A stretch of DNA of 64,000 bases from Granulosicoccus sp. (GCA_023301795.1 JALZVU010000004.1:1-64000); one strand, 5' to 3'; shown: positions 1 through 9,701, numbered from the stretch's first letter. Numbers and translations: made by a program. Notes: generated by a model from the sequence alone, not told the origin.

Positions 1-201
1 GTGGGAGCCACTGCATCGGTAAAGCCGCTTGCTGTAGACAGCTCACTTCTCGGACTGGAGCTGATTGTTGTAGTCGGTGTCACAGCATTGTTTGCTGCCA
101 TGTTGTTCATGAATAAACCTCTGACCAGAAACACGGGATATGCCTTTTTGGCCTCCTACGTTGTCTTTACGTTGTACCAATTTCGCGGCACGGTTTTATA
201 G
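1..201 (+). CDS. C-terminal end of a calcium/sodium antiporter (CaCA family), 5' truncated
   Basis: Only the last 66 codons are present; the reading frame is open from base 1, so the gene begins outside the window. The fragment has two hydrophobic stretches (about residues 15-35 and 45-60) with the short basic linker KPLTR between them. The motif [10 protein letters not shown] followed by a helix, a linker and a final helix ending in a Tyr-rich segment resembles the C-terminus of YrbG-type Na+/Ca2+ exchangers of the inner membrane. That match is from memory of the family and rests on a short fragment, so another multi-helix transporter is possible. The stop codon is TAG at 199-201. Confidence 0.6.
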   Translation: MGATASVKPLAVDSSLLGLELIVVVGVTALFAAMLFMNKPLTRNTGYAFLASYVVFTLYQFRGTVL

Positions 202-287
202 CAAGATATCTGGCAGGCACGGTCATAGGCCGATGCCTTCAATCAGGTATCATTTTTATCGATAACTTAAATCAAGAGGAAGTAATT

Positions 288-866
288 ATGGGTGTTTCGC
301 TTTCCAAAGGCGGTAACGTATCTCTCTCCAAAGAAGCTCCTGGCTTAACGGATATTCTTATAGGTCTTGGATGGGATACACGCACAACTGACGGTGCAGA
401 CTTTGATCTGGACGCTTCGATCTTTCTGGTAGCTGATACCGGTAAAGTACGGACCGAAAAAGACTTCATCTTCTATAACAACCCAAAATCCACCGATGGC
501 TCTGTTGAGCACACAGGTGACAATCAGACGGGTGAAGGCGACGGTGACGATGAAGCCGTAAAGGTTGCGTTGAACAACGTTCCAGCTGATGTCAAGAAGA
601 TCGTTGTTGCTGTCACAATCCACGAAGGAACTGCTCGCAGCCAGAATTTCGGTCAGGTTGAAAATGCCTTTATCCGCGTTGTTAACCAGGCAGGCGACAC
701 AGAAATTGCCCGTTATGACCTCACAGAAGACTTCGGCATGGAAACTGCGCTGATTTTTGGTGAAATCTATCGGCACAACGACGAATGGAAATTCAAAGCT
801 GTAGGTGCCGGTTATTCTGGTGGACTTGCCAAGCTGTGTGCCGATCATGGTGTCAACGTAGGGTAA
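288..866 (+). CDS. terD: TerD-family calcium-binding stress protein
   Basis: This is a 192-residue protein, the normal size for TerD/TerE/CABP. It opens with the typical [15 protein letters not shown] segment, followed by [22 protein letters not shown], in which the acidic residues match the family calcium-binding positions. The family [15 protein letters not shown] loop comes next. TerD proteins are soluble and linked to tellurite resistance and envelope or oxidative stress; the exact biochemical role is unsettled. A GAGGA ribosome-binding site lies 8 bases before the ATG. No other ter genes are in the window, so it appears to stand alone, with a strong hairpin just downstream (893-920). Confidence 0.92.
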   Translation: MGVSLSKGGNVSLSKEAPGLTDILIGLGWDTRTTDGADFDLDASIFLVADTGKVRTEKDFIFYNNPKSTDGSVEHTGDNQTGEGDGDDEAVKVALNNVPADVKKIVVAVTIHEGTARSQNFGQVENAFIRVVNQAGDTEIARYDLTEDFGMETALIFGEIYRHNDEWKFKAVGAGYSGGLAKLCADHGVNVG

Positions 867-892
867 TTTACGAACTTTGGTTTGTAAAATGT

Positions 893-920
893 GTCTACAA
901 CGCTCAACGGCGTTGTAGAC
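893..920 (+). terminator. Hairpin after terD, terminator-like
   Basis: An 11-bp perfect inverted repeat (GTCTACAACGC and its complement) with a 6-base loop lies 27 bases after the terD stop. There is no T-run after it, so it may be a weak or factor-assisted terminator, or an mRNA 3'-end stabiliser. Confidence 0.55.
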
Positions 921-1038
921 GCGTGGATGTTGCGCAGTCAGCTTTTTTATCACTGCGTCAGGTAAACGTCCGCCCAGTGTTGCGCCAGATAGTGTAAAAC
1001 AGCAGCTTCATATCCGGCACCGTTAACAACCACACTGC

Positions 1039-2733
1039 ATGAGCTCTACACTGGAACACAGGCTAAGACTCGCGACTGGGTTAGTCATCGCGTTTTTTCT
1101 AGTGCTGCACCTGCTCAACGCGAGCTTGGGCATCCTGTCCTTAACGGCCATGAATTCTCTCGGGGACATGCTGTTTGAGTTTTGGTCAATCCCCTTGTTT
1201 GGAGCAATACTATACGGCTCCTTTATCATCCACATTGGCCTGATGTATGTAGGCCTGTATCGCCGCAGAAGCCTGCGAATGCCACGTTGGCATATGCTGC
1301 AATACGCCCTCGCCCTGGCCCTCCCCATTCTCCTGATCGGCCATATCATGGGGACGCGTGGCGCATTTCAGATCATCGACGCCACCGCCAACTATACCAA
1401 AGTAGTGTCAGCTATCTGGTCGAATCCAACCGCTATCGTGAAACAATATGCACTAGTGGTCATCACCTGGACGCACATGTCCATAGGCATTCATTACTGG
1501 TTGCGCCATAAGGCTGGATACTCTCGTTGGCTGCCTGTGCTTTACCCTCTTTGCCTGATCATCCCACTGGTTGCCGCTCTCGGGTTTTTTCGAGCGGGGC
1601 TTGAAAGCCAGCAATTTGTGAGCGTATCGCTACCCACAGAAGTCCTCCAGCCCATAACCGCAGGATCGGCACCGAACCCGCGCTTGATACTCGCCACGAT
1701 CGAAACCTACGTATTACAAGGGTTAGCCTTGCTTCTGGCAGTTGTTTTTATGTTTCGCTCATTGCGCACACTGTCTGACAAACGACGAGGTGGCTTCGTG
1801 GTGTCGCACACGGAAAGCGGTAAGCTACTGCCGGGGCGGCAAGGACAAACGGTTCTTGATACGCTGCGCGAAGCTGGAGTTGCTCATGCCTCTGTGTGTG
1901 GTGGTCGCGGGCGTTGCACAACGTGCCGTATCCGGGTTACTCACAGCGCCGAGTCCCTTCCAGAGCCTGGTGAGCTTGAGACGCGTGCATTGCAACGTAT
2001 CGGTGCCGAGCCAAATGTGCGCCTGGCCTGCCAGCTCAAGCCGGGCCAAGATGTGACAATCACGCCCCTGTTAAGCGCCTCTGCCTCTGCGTTGACGGCT
2101 GGCCAACAAGCCGGGGTGGCGGGACATGAACGACAGATTACTTGCATGTTCGTGGACATGCGCGATTCAACTGCGCTTGGCGAACAAAAGCTACCCTACG
2201 ATGTGGTTTTTATTCTTAACCAGTTTTTTATTCAACTAGACAGTGCTTTGCGGGACACCGGTGGCCATTACGCCACCTTTAATGGCGATGGACTCATGGC
2301 GCTATATGGCTTGAACGACGATCTGGCAACAGGGTGCAGCAATGCACTCAGAGGCGCTGTGCAGATACAGCGTCGAATCGAAAACCTGAACGTATGGTTG
2401 GCAAACGAGCTAACGAAGCCCTTGAAGGTGGGCATCGGCATTCATTGCGGCGATGCCATTGTGGGCACGATGGGGCCACCCGATGCACCAACAATGTCAG
2501 CGATAGGTGACAACGTGAACATCAGCGCCAGACTCGAAGCCCTGTCAAAGGAGTTTTCCACCGGACTGGTGGTATCAGAGGAGGTTTTGTCAAACGCCGG
2601 TATCGATGACAACACTCTACCCCGGCACACCGTCCAGATAAGAGGACGTGAGGAACCCCTGCGAGTCGTGGTGATAGACGATCCTGAGGCGCTAATGAAA
2701 GTCCCAGACTTGCTAAGCGCTGAAGGCGGCTGA
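1039..2733 (+). CDS. cyaC: CyaC-like membrane adenylate cyclase with di-heme-type anchor and 2Fe-2S domain
   Basis: The 564-residue protein has three parts. Residues 1-240 form about six membrane helices with histidines at H24, H65, H102 and H146 (H152 is an alternative). Residues 250-345 form a plant-type ferredoxin domain with the cluster cysteines C287, C293 and C296 plus C331. Residues 365-555 are a class III nucleotide cyclase domain with metal aspartates D373 (in FVDMRDST) and D417 (in FNGDGLMALYG). This matches the architecture reported for Sinorhizobium meliloti CyaC, whose tetra-histidine hexahelical anchor binds two hemes b and responds to quinone redox state. Cyclic AMP production tuned by respiratory redox state is therefore inferred. 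Substrate specificity (ATP or GTP) was not established here. The gene is monocistronic. Confidence 0.85.
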   Translation: MSSTLEHRLRLATGLVIAFFLVLHLLNASLGILSLTAMNSLGDMLFEFWSIPLFGAILYGSFIIHIGLMYVGLYRRRSLRMPRWHMLQYALALALPILLIGHIMGTRGAFQIIDATANYTKVVSAIWSNPTAIVKQYALVVITWTHMSIGIHYWLRHKAGYSRWLPVLYPLCLIIPLVAALGFFRAGLESQQFVSVSLPTEVLQPITAGSAPNPRLILATIETYVLQGLALLLAVVFMFRSLRTLSDKRRGGFVVSHTESGKLLPGRQGQTVLDTLREAGVAHASVCGGRGRCTTCRIRVTHSAESLPEPGELETRALQRIGAEPNVRLACQLKPGQDVTITPLLSASASALTAGQQAGVAGHERQITCMFVDMRDSTALGEQKLPYDVVFILNQFFIQLDSALRDTGGHYATFNGDGLMALYGLNDDLATGCSNALRGAVQIQRRIENLNVWLANELTKPLKVGIGIHCGDAIVGTMGPPDAPTMSAIGDNVNISARLEALSKEFSTGLVVSEEVLSNAGIDDNTLPRHTVQIRGREEPLRVVVIDDPEALMKVPDLLSAEGG

Positions 2734-2775
2734 ATACTGCATCAAGCCGACGTACCTTATCTGCGCAGCTATTCG

Positions 2776-3456
2776 CTAGTCGTCAAAAAAATCAGAGTGC
2801 TCTGTACGAATCGAAGCAATTGTGTCGTCAAGCCTGGACAGATGTAGCATACCCACATCAACAGCCCCTGACTCATCGTTGTCTGAGACCATTTGCGCAA
2901 TGCGTACGTGATCATCGAGCAGTTGATCCAGTCGCTCATCGCGCTTCATACCTAACACACACAGACGATCTACTTTCGCTTTGTCCTTGGCGATGACATC
3001 AAATGCAAAATCGACTTCGCCCACCTCACAAAGGGTTCGATGAAATGCGTAGTCGAGCTCGCGAAACCGATCAGCTTGTTTGTTACCCACAGCCACGCGT
3101 TGCTCAGACAGACAGATCTCTAACAATTCCCCACCTGCTTGTTTGCAACTACGAGCGGCACGACGCAACACGTCAGCTTCTACCGCCGCCCGGACAAATC
3201 GAGCAGTGGTAATGGCTTTTGATGAGAATCGTTTAACCGTTGTTGCGCGCTGGGGCCGTATAAGTAACAGCTCCAGGTTTTCTAAGCGGCTAAATGCATC
3301 ACGCACCGGTTGTCGGGAAATATCGAACCGACTGGCCATTTCAGCTTCTGAAATTTTGTCGCCAGGCAGCAGACTCATGCTGACAATCTCGTTGTAAAGA
3401 TAGTCGAACACTAAATCTACACTAGTGCGACGCTCGGCTATGTTCGAATTTTGCAA
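2776..3456 (-). CDS. GntR-family regulator, FadR/FCD subfamily
   Basis: The 226-residue protein has an N-terminal winged helix-turn-helix (about residues 10-75, with the recognition segment ASRFDISRQPVRDAFSRLE) and a C-terminal FCD ligand-binding domain. D135, H139, H183 and H205 fit the Asp-His-His-His metal site of FCD domains, which usually sense organic acids or sugar acids. It lies 52 bases downstream of the glucarate-dehydratase-like gene on the same strand, so the two probably form an operon divergent from the ABC importer. It is the best candidate to bind the motif repeated at 4810 and 15037. The ligand is unknown; an alginate-derived uronate or its keto-deoxy product is plausible. 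Confidence 0.9.
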   Translation of the reverse strand: MQNSNIAERRTSVDLVFDYLYNEIVSMSLLPGDKISEAEMASRFDISRQPVRDAFSRLENLELLLIRPQRATTVKRFSSKAITTARFVRAAVEADVLRRAARSCKQAGGELLEICLSEQRVAVGNKQADRFRELDYAFHRTLCEVGEVDFAFDVIAKDKAKVDRLCVLGMKRDERLDQLLDDHVRIAQMVSDNDESGAVDVGMLHLSRLDDTIASIRTEHSDFFDD

Positions 3457-3508
3457 AGTTGATAGAGTCCGCTGGTTAGTCTTAGAGGGATGGTATTGAC
3501 GTCCTTGC

Positions 3509-4759
3509 CTACCAACGGGGCACCTTACGCACGTAGTCAGGGATGTATTTGAGCATCTCGTCTGTATCGTCCCGATCCTTCACCATCGCTATAGTATATA
3601 GCTCATGCAACTGTTCAAGTGCTTCTTCGTCCAGCTCAACGCCAAGTCCCGGACCTTCGGGTACCTGCAGCGTCCCGTCTTTAAATTCAGGACGCCCACC
3701 TTTTATAATCTCTTTAGTGGACCACGGATAGTGGGTGTCACAGTCATAAGTCAGATTGGGTGTCGCAGCTGCAACATGGCACATGGCAGCAAGCGAGATT
3801 CCCAGATGCGAGTTGGAGTGCATGGATACACCAAGATTGGCAGCCCGACATATTTCACCCAGATGGACAGCGCCGGTAGCTCCACGCCAATAATGATGGT
3901 CGGATAGCACAATCTGAACCGCGTCCTTCTTGACGGCTTCAATAATCTGTTCGAACTCCACCACCACCAGATTGGTGGCTAGTGGCATGTCGATTTGGGC
4001 AGATAACTCTGCCATTGCATCCATGCCTTTACACGGATCTTCCAGATACTCCAGCACGCCGTCCAGCTGTTTGACAACTTTCAAAGCTGTTGGAACCGTC
4101 CAGGCCCCCATAGGATCGATTCTGAGTTGATGGTGCGGGAACACTTCACGAAGTTTCAGCAAGGTTTCAACTTCCTGTTCTGGCTCCAGAACACCGCCTT
4201 TGAGTTTCCAGGACTTAAACCCGTATTGTGCAGAAAACTCCTTTGCTTGGGCCACTAGCGTGTCCGGACTCATCACCTCACCCATGATGTCAGGGCCCAA
4301 CGTCAAATCCTGTTTTGCAAACTTGTAAAACAGATAACCACCAAACGGTATGGTCTTGCGCACAGCACCACCCAGCAAATCATAGAGTGGGCGATTGACC
4401 TCCTTGCCTCGAATATCCAGAAGCGCTATCTCAAAAGCGCTGTACACAACGTCAACCACCTTGTGATCGGCCAGCGCTGTGGGTGCGTTGACACCGCCCC
4501 CTTCCGGCAATGCCACTTCAACCCGGCGACGCAGTTCGCGCAGATTGTAAGGATCAAGCCCCTCTAGAGTGGGTGCTGTGCGTTGAAGCCCGGTGAGCGT
4601 TCTGGCAGCACCATAAGCCTCTCCCAGCCCAACGAGACCGTTGTCCGTCTTGACCTGAATGATTGCGCGCAAAAAAACCGAAGGATGGACACCTTTGGTA
4701 TTTGCTAGCGGCACGTCAGGAATAGCAATTGGCGTTACCAGAACTTCAACGATTTTCAT
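3509..4759 (-). CDS. Enolase-superfamily sugar-acid dehydratase, glucarate dehydratase (GudD) type
   Basis: The 416-residue cytoplasmic enzyme carries all the active-site landmarks of the glucarate dehydratase branch: K185/K187 in KLKGG, metal ligands D215, E240 and N263, and the D287/H314 dyad. The spacing closely follows E. coli GudD (K-D 28 residues, N-D 24 residues). Such enzymes remove water from an aldaric or aldonic acid to give a 2-keto-3-deoxy acid. It is slightly shorter than GudD (about 446 residues), so the true substrate may be another hexarate or uronate-derived acid. It sits head-to-head with the alginate-type ABC importer and before the GntR gene, which ties it to uronate catabolism. 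Confidence 0.82.
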   Translation of the reverse strand: MKIVEVLVTPIAIPDVPLANTKGVHPSVFLRAIIQVKTDNGLVGLGEAYGAARTLTGLQRTAPTLEGLDPYNLRELRRRVEVALPEGGGVNAPTALADHKVVDVVYSAFEIALLDIRGKEVNRPLYDLLGGAVRKTIPFGGYLFYKFAKQDLTLGPDIMGEVMSPDTLVAQAKEFSAQYGFKSWKLKGGVLEPEQEVETLLKLREVFPHHQLRIDPMGAWTVPTALKVVKQLDGVLEYLEDPCKGMDAMAELSAQIDMPLATNLVVVEFEQIIEAVKKDAVQIVLSDHHYWRGATGAVHLGEICRAANLGVSMHSNSHLGISLAAMCHVAAATPNLTYDCDTHYPWSTKEIIKGGRPEFKDGTLQVPEGPGLGVELDEEALEQLHELYTIAMVKDRDDTDEMLKYIPDYVRKVPRW

Positions 4760-4794
4760 ATTCTGCCCATAATGGCTAAGAGTTCACAAGTCTA

Positions 4795-4821
4795 TTGCAC
4801 GTTTCAAAATACTAGTATACC
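4795..4821 (+). promoter_or_regulatory. Putative promoter with overlapping TACTAGTATAC operator, ABC importer
   Basis: In the 112-bp divergent region, TTGCAC (4795-4800) and TATACC (4816-4821) are separated by 15 bases. The second element overlaps TACTAGTATAC at 4810-4820. The same 11 bases, in the same place relative to a TTGACA box, occur upstream of dctP at 15037-15047. The core TACTAGTA is palindromic, as expected for a dimeric GntR regulator. The 15-base spacing is short for a sigma-70 promoter, so the promoter call is weaker than the operator call. Confidence 0.5.
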
Positions 4822-4871
4822 ATTCGACGAACTACCCTAAAACATGCATTTAATTGCTTCTTGGAGAACGT

Positions 4872-5975
4872 ATGTCCGGAGTCAAGCTTGAACGTATTGT
4901 CAAAACCTATGGCGATGTGGAAGTTGTACACGGCATCAATCTTGAGGTTGACGAAAAGGAGTTTGTAGTTCTTGTTGGGCCATCAGGCTGCGGTAAGTCA
5001 ACTACGCTGCGCATGATTGCAGGGCTTGAAGAAATTTCGACCGGCAAGCTAACGATTGACGGCGCGGTTGTAAACCGAGTAGCGCCCAAGGATCGCGATG
5101 TCGCCATGGTGTTTCAGAACTACGCACTCTACCCCCATTTAAACGTTGCGGAAAACATCGCCTTTGGTTTGCGCATAAGAAAAGAGCCCAAAGAAAACAT
5201 CAAGAAGATTGTGGATGAGGTAGCGCAGACTTTAGGGCTGACACCCTATCTTGAGCGCCGTCCTGCTGATCTTTCTGGTGGTCAGCGTCAGCGAGTAGCG
5301 ATGGGGCGTGCCATCGTGCGTCGCCCAAAAGTCTTTCTCTTTGATGAACCATTGTCCAACCTCGACGCAAAGCTGCGAACGCAAATGCGGGCAGAGATCA
5401 AGCGTCTTCACAAGCGCCTGGGCGTCACGAGCATCTACGTGACGCATGATCAGGTTGAAGCCATGACATTGGCAGATCGGATAGTGGTCATGCAAGACGG
5501 CAATATTGAACAAATCGGTACGCCGATGGATTTATTCCTGAATCCGGCGAATGCGTTTGTAGCAGGTTTTTTGGGATCGCCACCCATGAATCAAATTCGT
5601 GCAACTCTGGCAACCGGGGCTTCAGGCCCTGTTGCCCAGATTGGCAATCAACAGCTGCCCTTGCCCACACTACCCGCATTGGCTGACGCAAACGGCCAGG
5701 AAATCATTGTGGGTGTTCGGCCAGAATTTGCTGACATAGCAGTAGCAGATACACCTGATCAGATCCACATTAATCTGGATCTGGTTGAAACCCTGGGCTC
5801 AGAAGCCTTGCTACATGCCTCGCTGGGTGACGACTCATTTGTATTGCGCACTGGCACACTCGGTAAAATGGAGATGCTCGATAACGTTACGGGGTTTACG
5901 ATCAAACCCGAGTTAATCAAAATATTTGACGGTACCACGGGGGTAGCAGTCGCAGGACAGGTACAACGCGCGTGA
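4872..5975 (+). CDS. algS: ABC importer ATPase, AlgS/UgpC/MalK type
   Basis: The 367-residue ATPase has Walker A (GPSGCGKST, residues 37-45), the Q-loop at Q82, the LSGGQ signature at 134-138, Walker B VFLFDEP at 154-160, and a C-terminal regulatory OB-fold region after about residue 240, as in sugar-importer ATPases. I chose ATG 4872 over the in-frame TTG at 4854 because GGAG sits 6 bases before it. It energises the two permeases encoded immediately downstream; the permease ATG-equivalent overlaps its stop by 4 bases. The length and gene order resemble AlgS of Sphingomonas A1 (about 363 residues), an alginate importer ATPase. Confidence 0.85.
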   Translation: MSGVKLERIVKTYGDVEVVHGINLEVDEKEFVVLVGPSGCGKSTTLRMIAGLEEISTGKLTIDGAVVNRVAPKDRDVAMVFQNYALYPHLNVAENIAFGLRIRKEPKENIKKIVDEVAQTLGLTPYLERRPADLSGGQRQRVAMGRAIVRRPKVFLFDEPLSNLDAKLRTQMRAEIKRLHKRLGVTSIYVTHDQVEAMTLADRIVVMQDGNIEQIGTPMDLFLNPANAFVAGFLGSPPMNQIRATLATGASGPVAQIGNQQLPLPTLPALADANGQEIIVGVRPEFADIAVADTPDQIHINLDLVETLGSEALLHASLGDDSFVLRTGTLGKMEMLDNVTGFTIKPELIKIFDGTTGVAVAGQVQRA

Positions 5976-6946
5976 GCACCTCAATCGACAAGAGCGAACA
6001 CGCTCAGGCGGACGACTATCTGAACGCGCCACAGGGTCGGGTAGCCAAAGTTATTGAGCACCTGAAACGAGATTGGCAGATTTACCTGATGCTTCTGCCC
6101 ACGGTTATCTGGCTAATCGTTTTCTTGTACAAACCTATGTACGGGCTACAAGTTGCCTTTAAGGATTACAGCGTTTTTCGTGGTGTAGCGGGCAGCCCAT
6201 GGATAGGCTTTGAGCATTTCGAAACACTGTTCAGTAATGACCAATTTATTCGCGCAATAAAAAACACATTTATCATCAGTTTTTACACGCTACTGATTGG
6301 GTTCCCAATGCCCATTTTTCTAGCGCTTATGTTCAATGAAGTGATTAACCAGACGTTCAAGAAAACAGCTCAAACCATCGTCTATCTGCCCCACTTTATT
6401 TCATCGGTGATTATTGCCGGTATTGTCATCGCCGGTTTTTCTCCATCGTCAGGTGTGGTGAACACATTCATTACCTATCTGGGTTTCGAGCCCATTTACT
6501 TTCTAACCAAACCGGAATGGTTCAGACCGATATTTATTGGATCAACCATCTGGCAAGAGGCAGGCTTTCAATCGATTGTCTATCTTGCAGCCATTGCCGG
6601 AGTATCTCCAACACTCTATGAAAGCGCTGTGGTGGATGGCGCATCTCGGTGGCAAATGATGTGGAAAATTACACTACCTTCAATACTGCCCACCATTTTG
6701 ATCATGCTGATCATTCGCATCGGGAATCTACTGGAAGTCAGTTTCGAAATGATTATCCTGCTCTATCAACCTGCAACATACGAAACTGCAGATGTCGTCA
6801 ATACCTTCATTTATCGTCAGGGCCTTCTTGGTGGACAATACGATTTAGCCGCAGCAGCTGGTCTGTTTAACGCCGTCGTCGCTTTTATCATGGTGATGAC
6901 AGCAAACACGATATCTCGACGCTATTCAAATACATCGATATGGTAG
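5972..6946 (+). CDS. algM1: ABC importer permease, AlgM1/LplB type
   Basis: The 324-residue inner-membrane protein has six or so helices and the EAA coupling loop at about residues 217-236 ([20 protein letters not shown]). It starts with GTG overlapping the ATPase stop by 4 bases, a sign of translational coupling. Its length equals that of Sphingomonas AlgM1 (324), and it pairs with a 293-residue second permease, again the AlgM2 length. LplB-type permeases with other oligosaccharide substrates look similar, so the alginate assignment rests mainly on the downstream lyase. Confidence 0.82.
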   Translation: MSTSIDKSEHAQADDYLNAPQGRVAKVIEHLKRDWQIYLMLLPTVIWLIVFLYKPMYGLQVAFKDYSVFRGVAGSPWIGFEHFETLFSNDQFIRAIKNTFIISFYTLLIGFPMPIFLALMFNEVINQTFKKTAQTIVYLPHFISSVIIAGIVIAGFSPSSGVVNTFITYLGFEPIYFLTKPEWFRPIFIGSTIWQEAGFQSIVYLAAIAGVSPTLYESAVVDGASRWQMMWKITLPSILPTILIMLIIRIGNLLEVSFEMIILLYQPATYETADVVNTFIYRQGLLGGQYDLAAAAGLFNAVVAFIMVMTANTISRRYSNTSIW

Positions 6947-6959
6947 GGGGACAGACATC

Positions 6960-7841
6960 ATGAACACGACTAACTTGTACTCGCGCGGCGACAAGATGTT
7001 CGTTATTCTGAATATGTTTCTCATCAGCATATTCACTATCTCGGCGCTCTACCCGTTTATCTATATTACGGCTGTCTCGTTCAGCTCTGGGTTTCAGGCG
7101 GCTGCAGGCAATGTTGTATTCGCGCCTGTAGAGGCCACTCTGGCCGCCTACAAATACGCCCTATCAGAACCCAGATTCTGGATCAGCTACAAGAACACCT
7201 TTATCTATACGATCGGTGGCACGTTAATGTCGCTTGCCTTTATTATTCCAGGCGCCTACGCCTTATCGCGTAAAAATCTCTATGGGCGCAGGTTCTGGAA
7301 TCTATTGGTGGCATTCACTATGTGGTTCAATGCAGGGCTTATTCCGTTCTTTTTGAATATGCGGGATCTTGGCCTGCTGGACAGCTACTTCGGCATCATC
7401 ATCGGATTTGCAGTCAATGGATTTAATATCATATTGCTGCGTAATTTTTTCGAAGCAGTGCCGCAGTCATTTGAAGAGGCAGCCCGTATGGATGGTGCTA
7501 ACGAATTCCAGATTCTCTGGAAGGTGTATATGCCCTTAGCCAAGCCTGCCATAGCAACCGTTGCCTTGTTTTGCATTGTCTCTCGCTGGAATGGATTTTT
7601 CTGGGCAATGATACTGCTACAGGATAGAGACAAGGTGCCTTTGCAGGTCTACCTGCGCCATGTCATAACGGAGCTGCAAGATACCGAAGAATTTTCGTCC
7701 ACGTTGTTGAACGCGGCCTATTCGTTCGAAACAGTCAGTTCCGCCATTATTGTCTGTTCGATAATACCCGTGCTTATATTTTACCCATTCCTGCAAAAGT
7801 ACTTTAATAAAGGCATTATGCTTGGAGGCGTAAAGGAATGA
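6960..7841 (+). CDS. algM2: ABC importer permease, AlgM2/LplC type
   Basis: The 293-residue carbohydrate-uptake permease has an EAA loop at about residues 172-191 (FEEAARMDGANEFQILWKVY). It is 13 bases after the first permease, with a GGGGG-rich ribosome-binding site just before the ATG. With the first permease it should form the heterodimeric membrane channel. Its stop overlaps an upstream in-frame ATG of the binding-protein gene, so all four transporter genes form a tight operon. Confidence 0.82.
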   Translation: MNTTNLYSRGDKMFVILNMFLISIFTISALYPFIYITAVSFSSGFQAAAGNVVFAPVEATLAAYKYALSEPRFWISYKNTFIYTIGGTLMSLAFIIPGAYALSRKNLYGRRFWNLLVAFTMWFNAGLIPFFLNMRDLGLLDSYFGIIIGFAVNGFNIILLRNFFEAVPQSFEEAARMDGANEFQILWKVYMPLAKPAIATVALFCIVSRWNGFFWAMILLQDRDKVPLQVYLRHVITELQDTEEFSSTLLNAAYSFETVSSAIIVCSIIPVLIFYPFLQKYFNKGIMLGGVKE

Positions 7842-7882
7842 TCCGCAAGCGTCGAACACCACCACCAACAGGAGTCATACGA

Positions 7883-9427
7883 ATGCAAAAAACATTCATT
7901 GCCACTGCCATCTTGACGGCTATAGCGTTTAGCACTACAGCCGCGGCAGAAACACCCTATACGATTAGCGACGAACCAATCGAGCTAACGATTCACATGC
8001 ACGCCAAGCAGTATCCTGGCTATCAGGAAGATTGGCCTGTAGAGCAAGAAGCACGTCGGCTTACCGGCATCCACATGATCGATAAGACATCGGGTAAAAA
8101 TACGGAAGACAGTCGCGAGGCCATGAACCTCCTTCTGGCAACTGGTGATATTCCTAACATCGTCGGCGGTGGAAAAGTAAAGGAATTTGTAGATCAGTTT
8201 GGCCCTGAGGGTGCATTCATTCCACTCAACGATCTTATTGACGAACATGCGCCGAACATCAAAGCGTTCTTCGATAAATATCCCGAGCGACGTGCAGCGG
8301 CAACCAGTGCTGACGGCAATCTGTACTACATCCCCTACCTGCCAGATGGCAAATACGGTAGAGCTTATTTCATGCGTCAGGATTGGCTAGAGACTCTGGG
8401 TCTTGAAGAACCTCAGAACGTAGACGAGCTCTACAAGGTACTCACCGCTTTTCGTAACGACGATCCCAATGGCAACGGCAAGAAAGATGAAGTACCATTT
8501 TTTGCACGACAGTGGGAAGAGGTTCTTCGCCTGGTCACACTATGGGACGGTCGTTCTTCTGGCTCTGATTCCTATCACGATTTTTACGTAGACGACGGGA
8601 GTATCAAGCACGGCTACGCGGGAGAAGGTTACCGCGAAGGTATCAAGAACATCGCCCAATGGTATTCAGAAGGGTTGATCGATGCTGAAATTTTCACTCG
8701 CGGCTCATCGTCTCGTGAATTTTTGTTATCAGAAAATATGGGCGGAATGACTCACGACTGGTTTGCTTCAACATCCGGTTACAACGTATCGCTGAAAGAG
8801 AAGGTTGATGGTTTTACCTTCAAGGCATTTCCTCCACCAGCTTCCAAAGCAGGCGTTCGCATGGAAGAGCATCGTCGCATCCCTGTAAAGCCTGATGGCT
8901 GGGCAATAGGCCACACCAACGAGCATGCGGTAGAGACCATCAAGTATTTTGATTTCTGGTTTACCGACACTGGCCGTAACTTGCAGAACTTTGGTGTTGA
9001 AGGCGATACCTGGACCATGGTAGATGGCAAGGCGCAGTTTACTGATGCTGTTTTGAATGCTGACAAGCCGGTTAATTCACAGTTGTATTCAGTAGGTGCA
9101 CAAATTCAGCGTGGCTACTTCCAGGACTACGACTACGAGCGTCAGTGGTCTAACTCAATCGCCCTTGAGGGCATTGAACTCTATGACCAGGGCGACTATC
9201 TGGTCGAACAGTTTCTGGGTGTTGCCATGAAACCTGAGGAGCAGAAAGTATTTGACAAATACTGGGCGTCTATTCGTACCTATATGCTGGAGCGCCAACA
9301 AGCATGGGTACTGGGTACCGGCGACATCGAGGCAGATTGGGATGACTATGTTGCCACGCTTAAAAAGATGGGCTACGACGAAGTTTTAGAAGTTATGCAA
9401 GCTGCCTACACTCGACAGTACGGGTAA
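7883..9427 (+). CDS. Periplasmic oligosaccharide-binding protein, AlgQ/LplA type
   Basis: The 514-residue secreted protein has a signal peptide at residues 1-22 (cleavage near AAA-ET). ATG 7883 is preferred over 7838 because AGGAG lies just upstream and the signal peptide begins there. At residues 194-203 the sequence DPNGNGKKDE places D194, N196, N198, K200, D202 and E203 exactly as in the calcium site described for Sphingomonas AlgQ2. The length (AlgQ about 516 with signal) and neighbours agree. There is no lipobox, so it should be free in the periplasm. LplA-like proteins share this calcium loop, so the ligand is inferred from the adjacent lyase: probably alginate oligosaccharides. Confidence 0.85.
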   Translation: MQKTFIATAILTAIAFSTTAAAETPYTISDEPIELTIHMHAKQYPGYQEDWPVEQEARRLTGIHMIDKTSGKNTEDSREAMNLLLATGDIPNIVGGGKVKEFVDQFGPEGAFIPLNDLIDEHAPNIKAFFDKYPERRAAATSADGNLYYIPYLPDGKYGRAYFMRQDWLETLGLEEPQNVDELYKVLTAFRNDDPNGNGKKDEVPFFARQWEEVLRLVTLWDGRSSGSDSYHDFYVDDGSIKHGYAGEGYREGIKNIAQWYSEGLIDAEIFTRGSSSREFLLSENMGGMTHDWFASTSGYNVSLKEKVDGFTFKAFPPPASKAGVRMEEHRRIPVKPDGWAIGHTNEHAVETIKYFDFWFTDTGRNLQNFGVEGDTWTMVDGKAQFTDAVLNADKPVNSQLYSVGAQIQRGYFQDYDYERQWSNSIALEGIELYDQGDYLVEQFLGVAMKPEEQKVFDKYWASIRTYMLERQQAWVLGTGDIEADWDDYVATLKKMGYDEVLEVMQAAYTRQYG

Positions 9428-9435
9428 TACACCAC

Positions 9436-9457
9436 GGCACCCGCGCGAGCGGGTGCC
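9436..9457 (+). terminator. GC-rich hairpin with GCGA tetraloop after the binding-protein gene
   Basis: A 9-bp perfect stem (GGCACCCGC with GCGGGTGCC) is closed by a GNRA tetraloop, 8 bases after the binding-protein stop. No T-run follows. It may be a leaky terminator or an RNA stabiliser that keeps binding-protein mRNA more abundant than the downstream lyase message. Confidence 0.6.
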
Positions 9458-9655
9458 TGAGCTGCAGTAATTTCAGCCTGAACTGTGCATGACGCCACAA
9501 AAGACGTCCAGTGCAGATTCTTCCACCTCTTTGCTTTGCGTTAGCGAATTCTGCTTGGCCGGAAATACAGATCGTATTCCGTCCCCCCCACAGAATCGGC
9601 TATGGAAACAAGAGGTGGCAGAATCAGGTGGAAAGGCTTTTCGCGTTTCACGAAT

Positions 9656-9671
9656 GGTACAGACCTGTACC
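9656..9671. promoter_or_regulatory. Inverted repeat GGTACAG-AC-CTGTACC before the lyase gene
   Basis: A perfect 7-bp inverted repeat with a 2-base centre lies 30 bases before the lyase start, in the 274-bp gap after the binding-protein gene. The size fits a dimeric repressor site. No clear promoter boxes were recognised, and the remainder of the gap shows only the hairpin at 9436. Confidence 0.35.
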
Positions 9672-9701
9672 CTCCAATCATTCCAACATATGTAATTGCT
9701 T

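Noticed and set aside
345..953. 202-codon frame antisense to terD
   Set aside because: It overlaps a recognisable TerD gene and has no known motifs; the codon pattern is a mirror of the real frame.
1182..1511. 109-codon frame inside the cyclase gene
   Set aside because: Shadow of a clear multi-domain gene, without family features.
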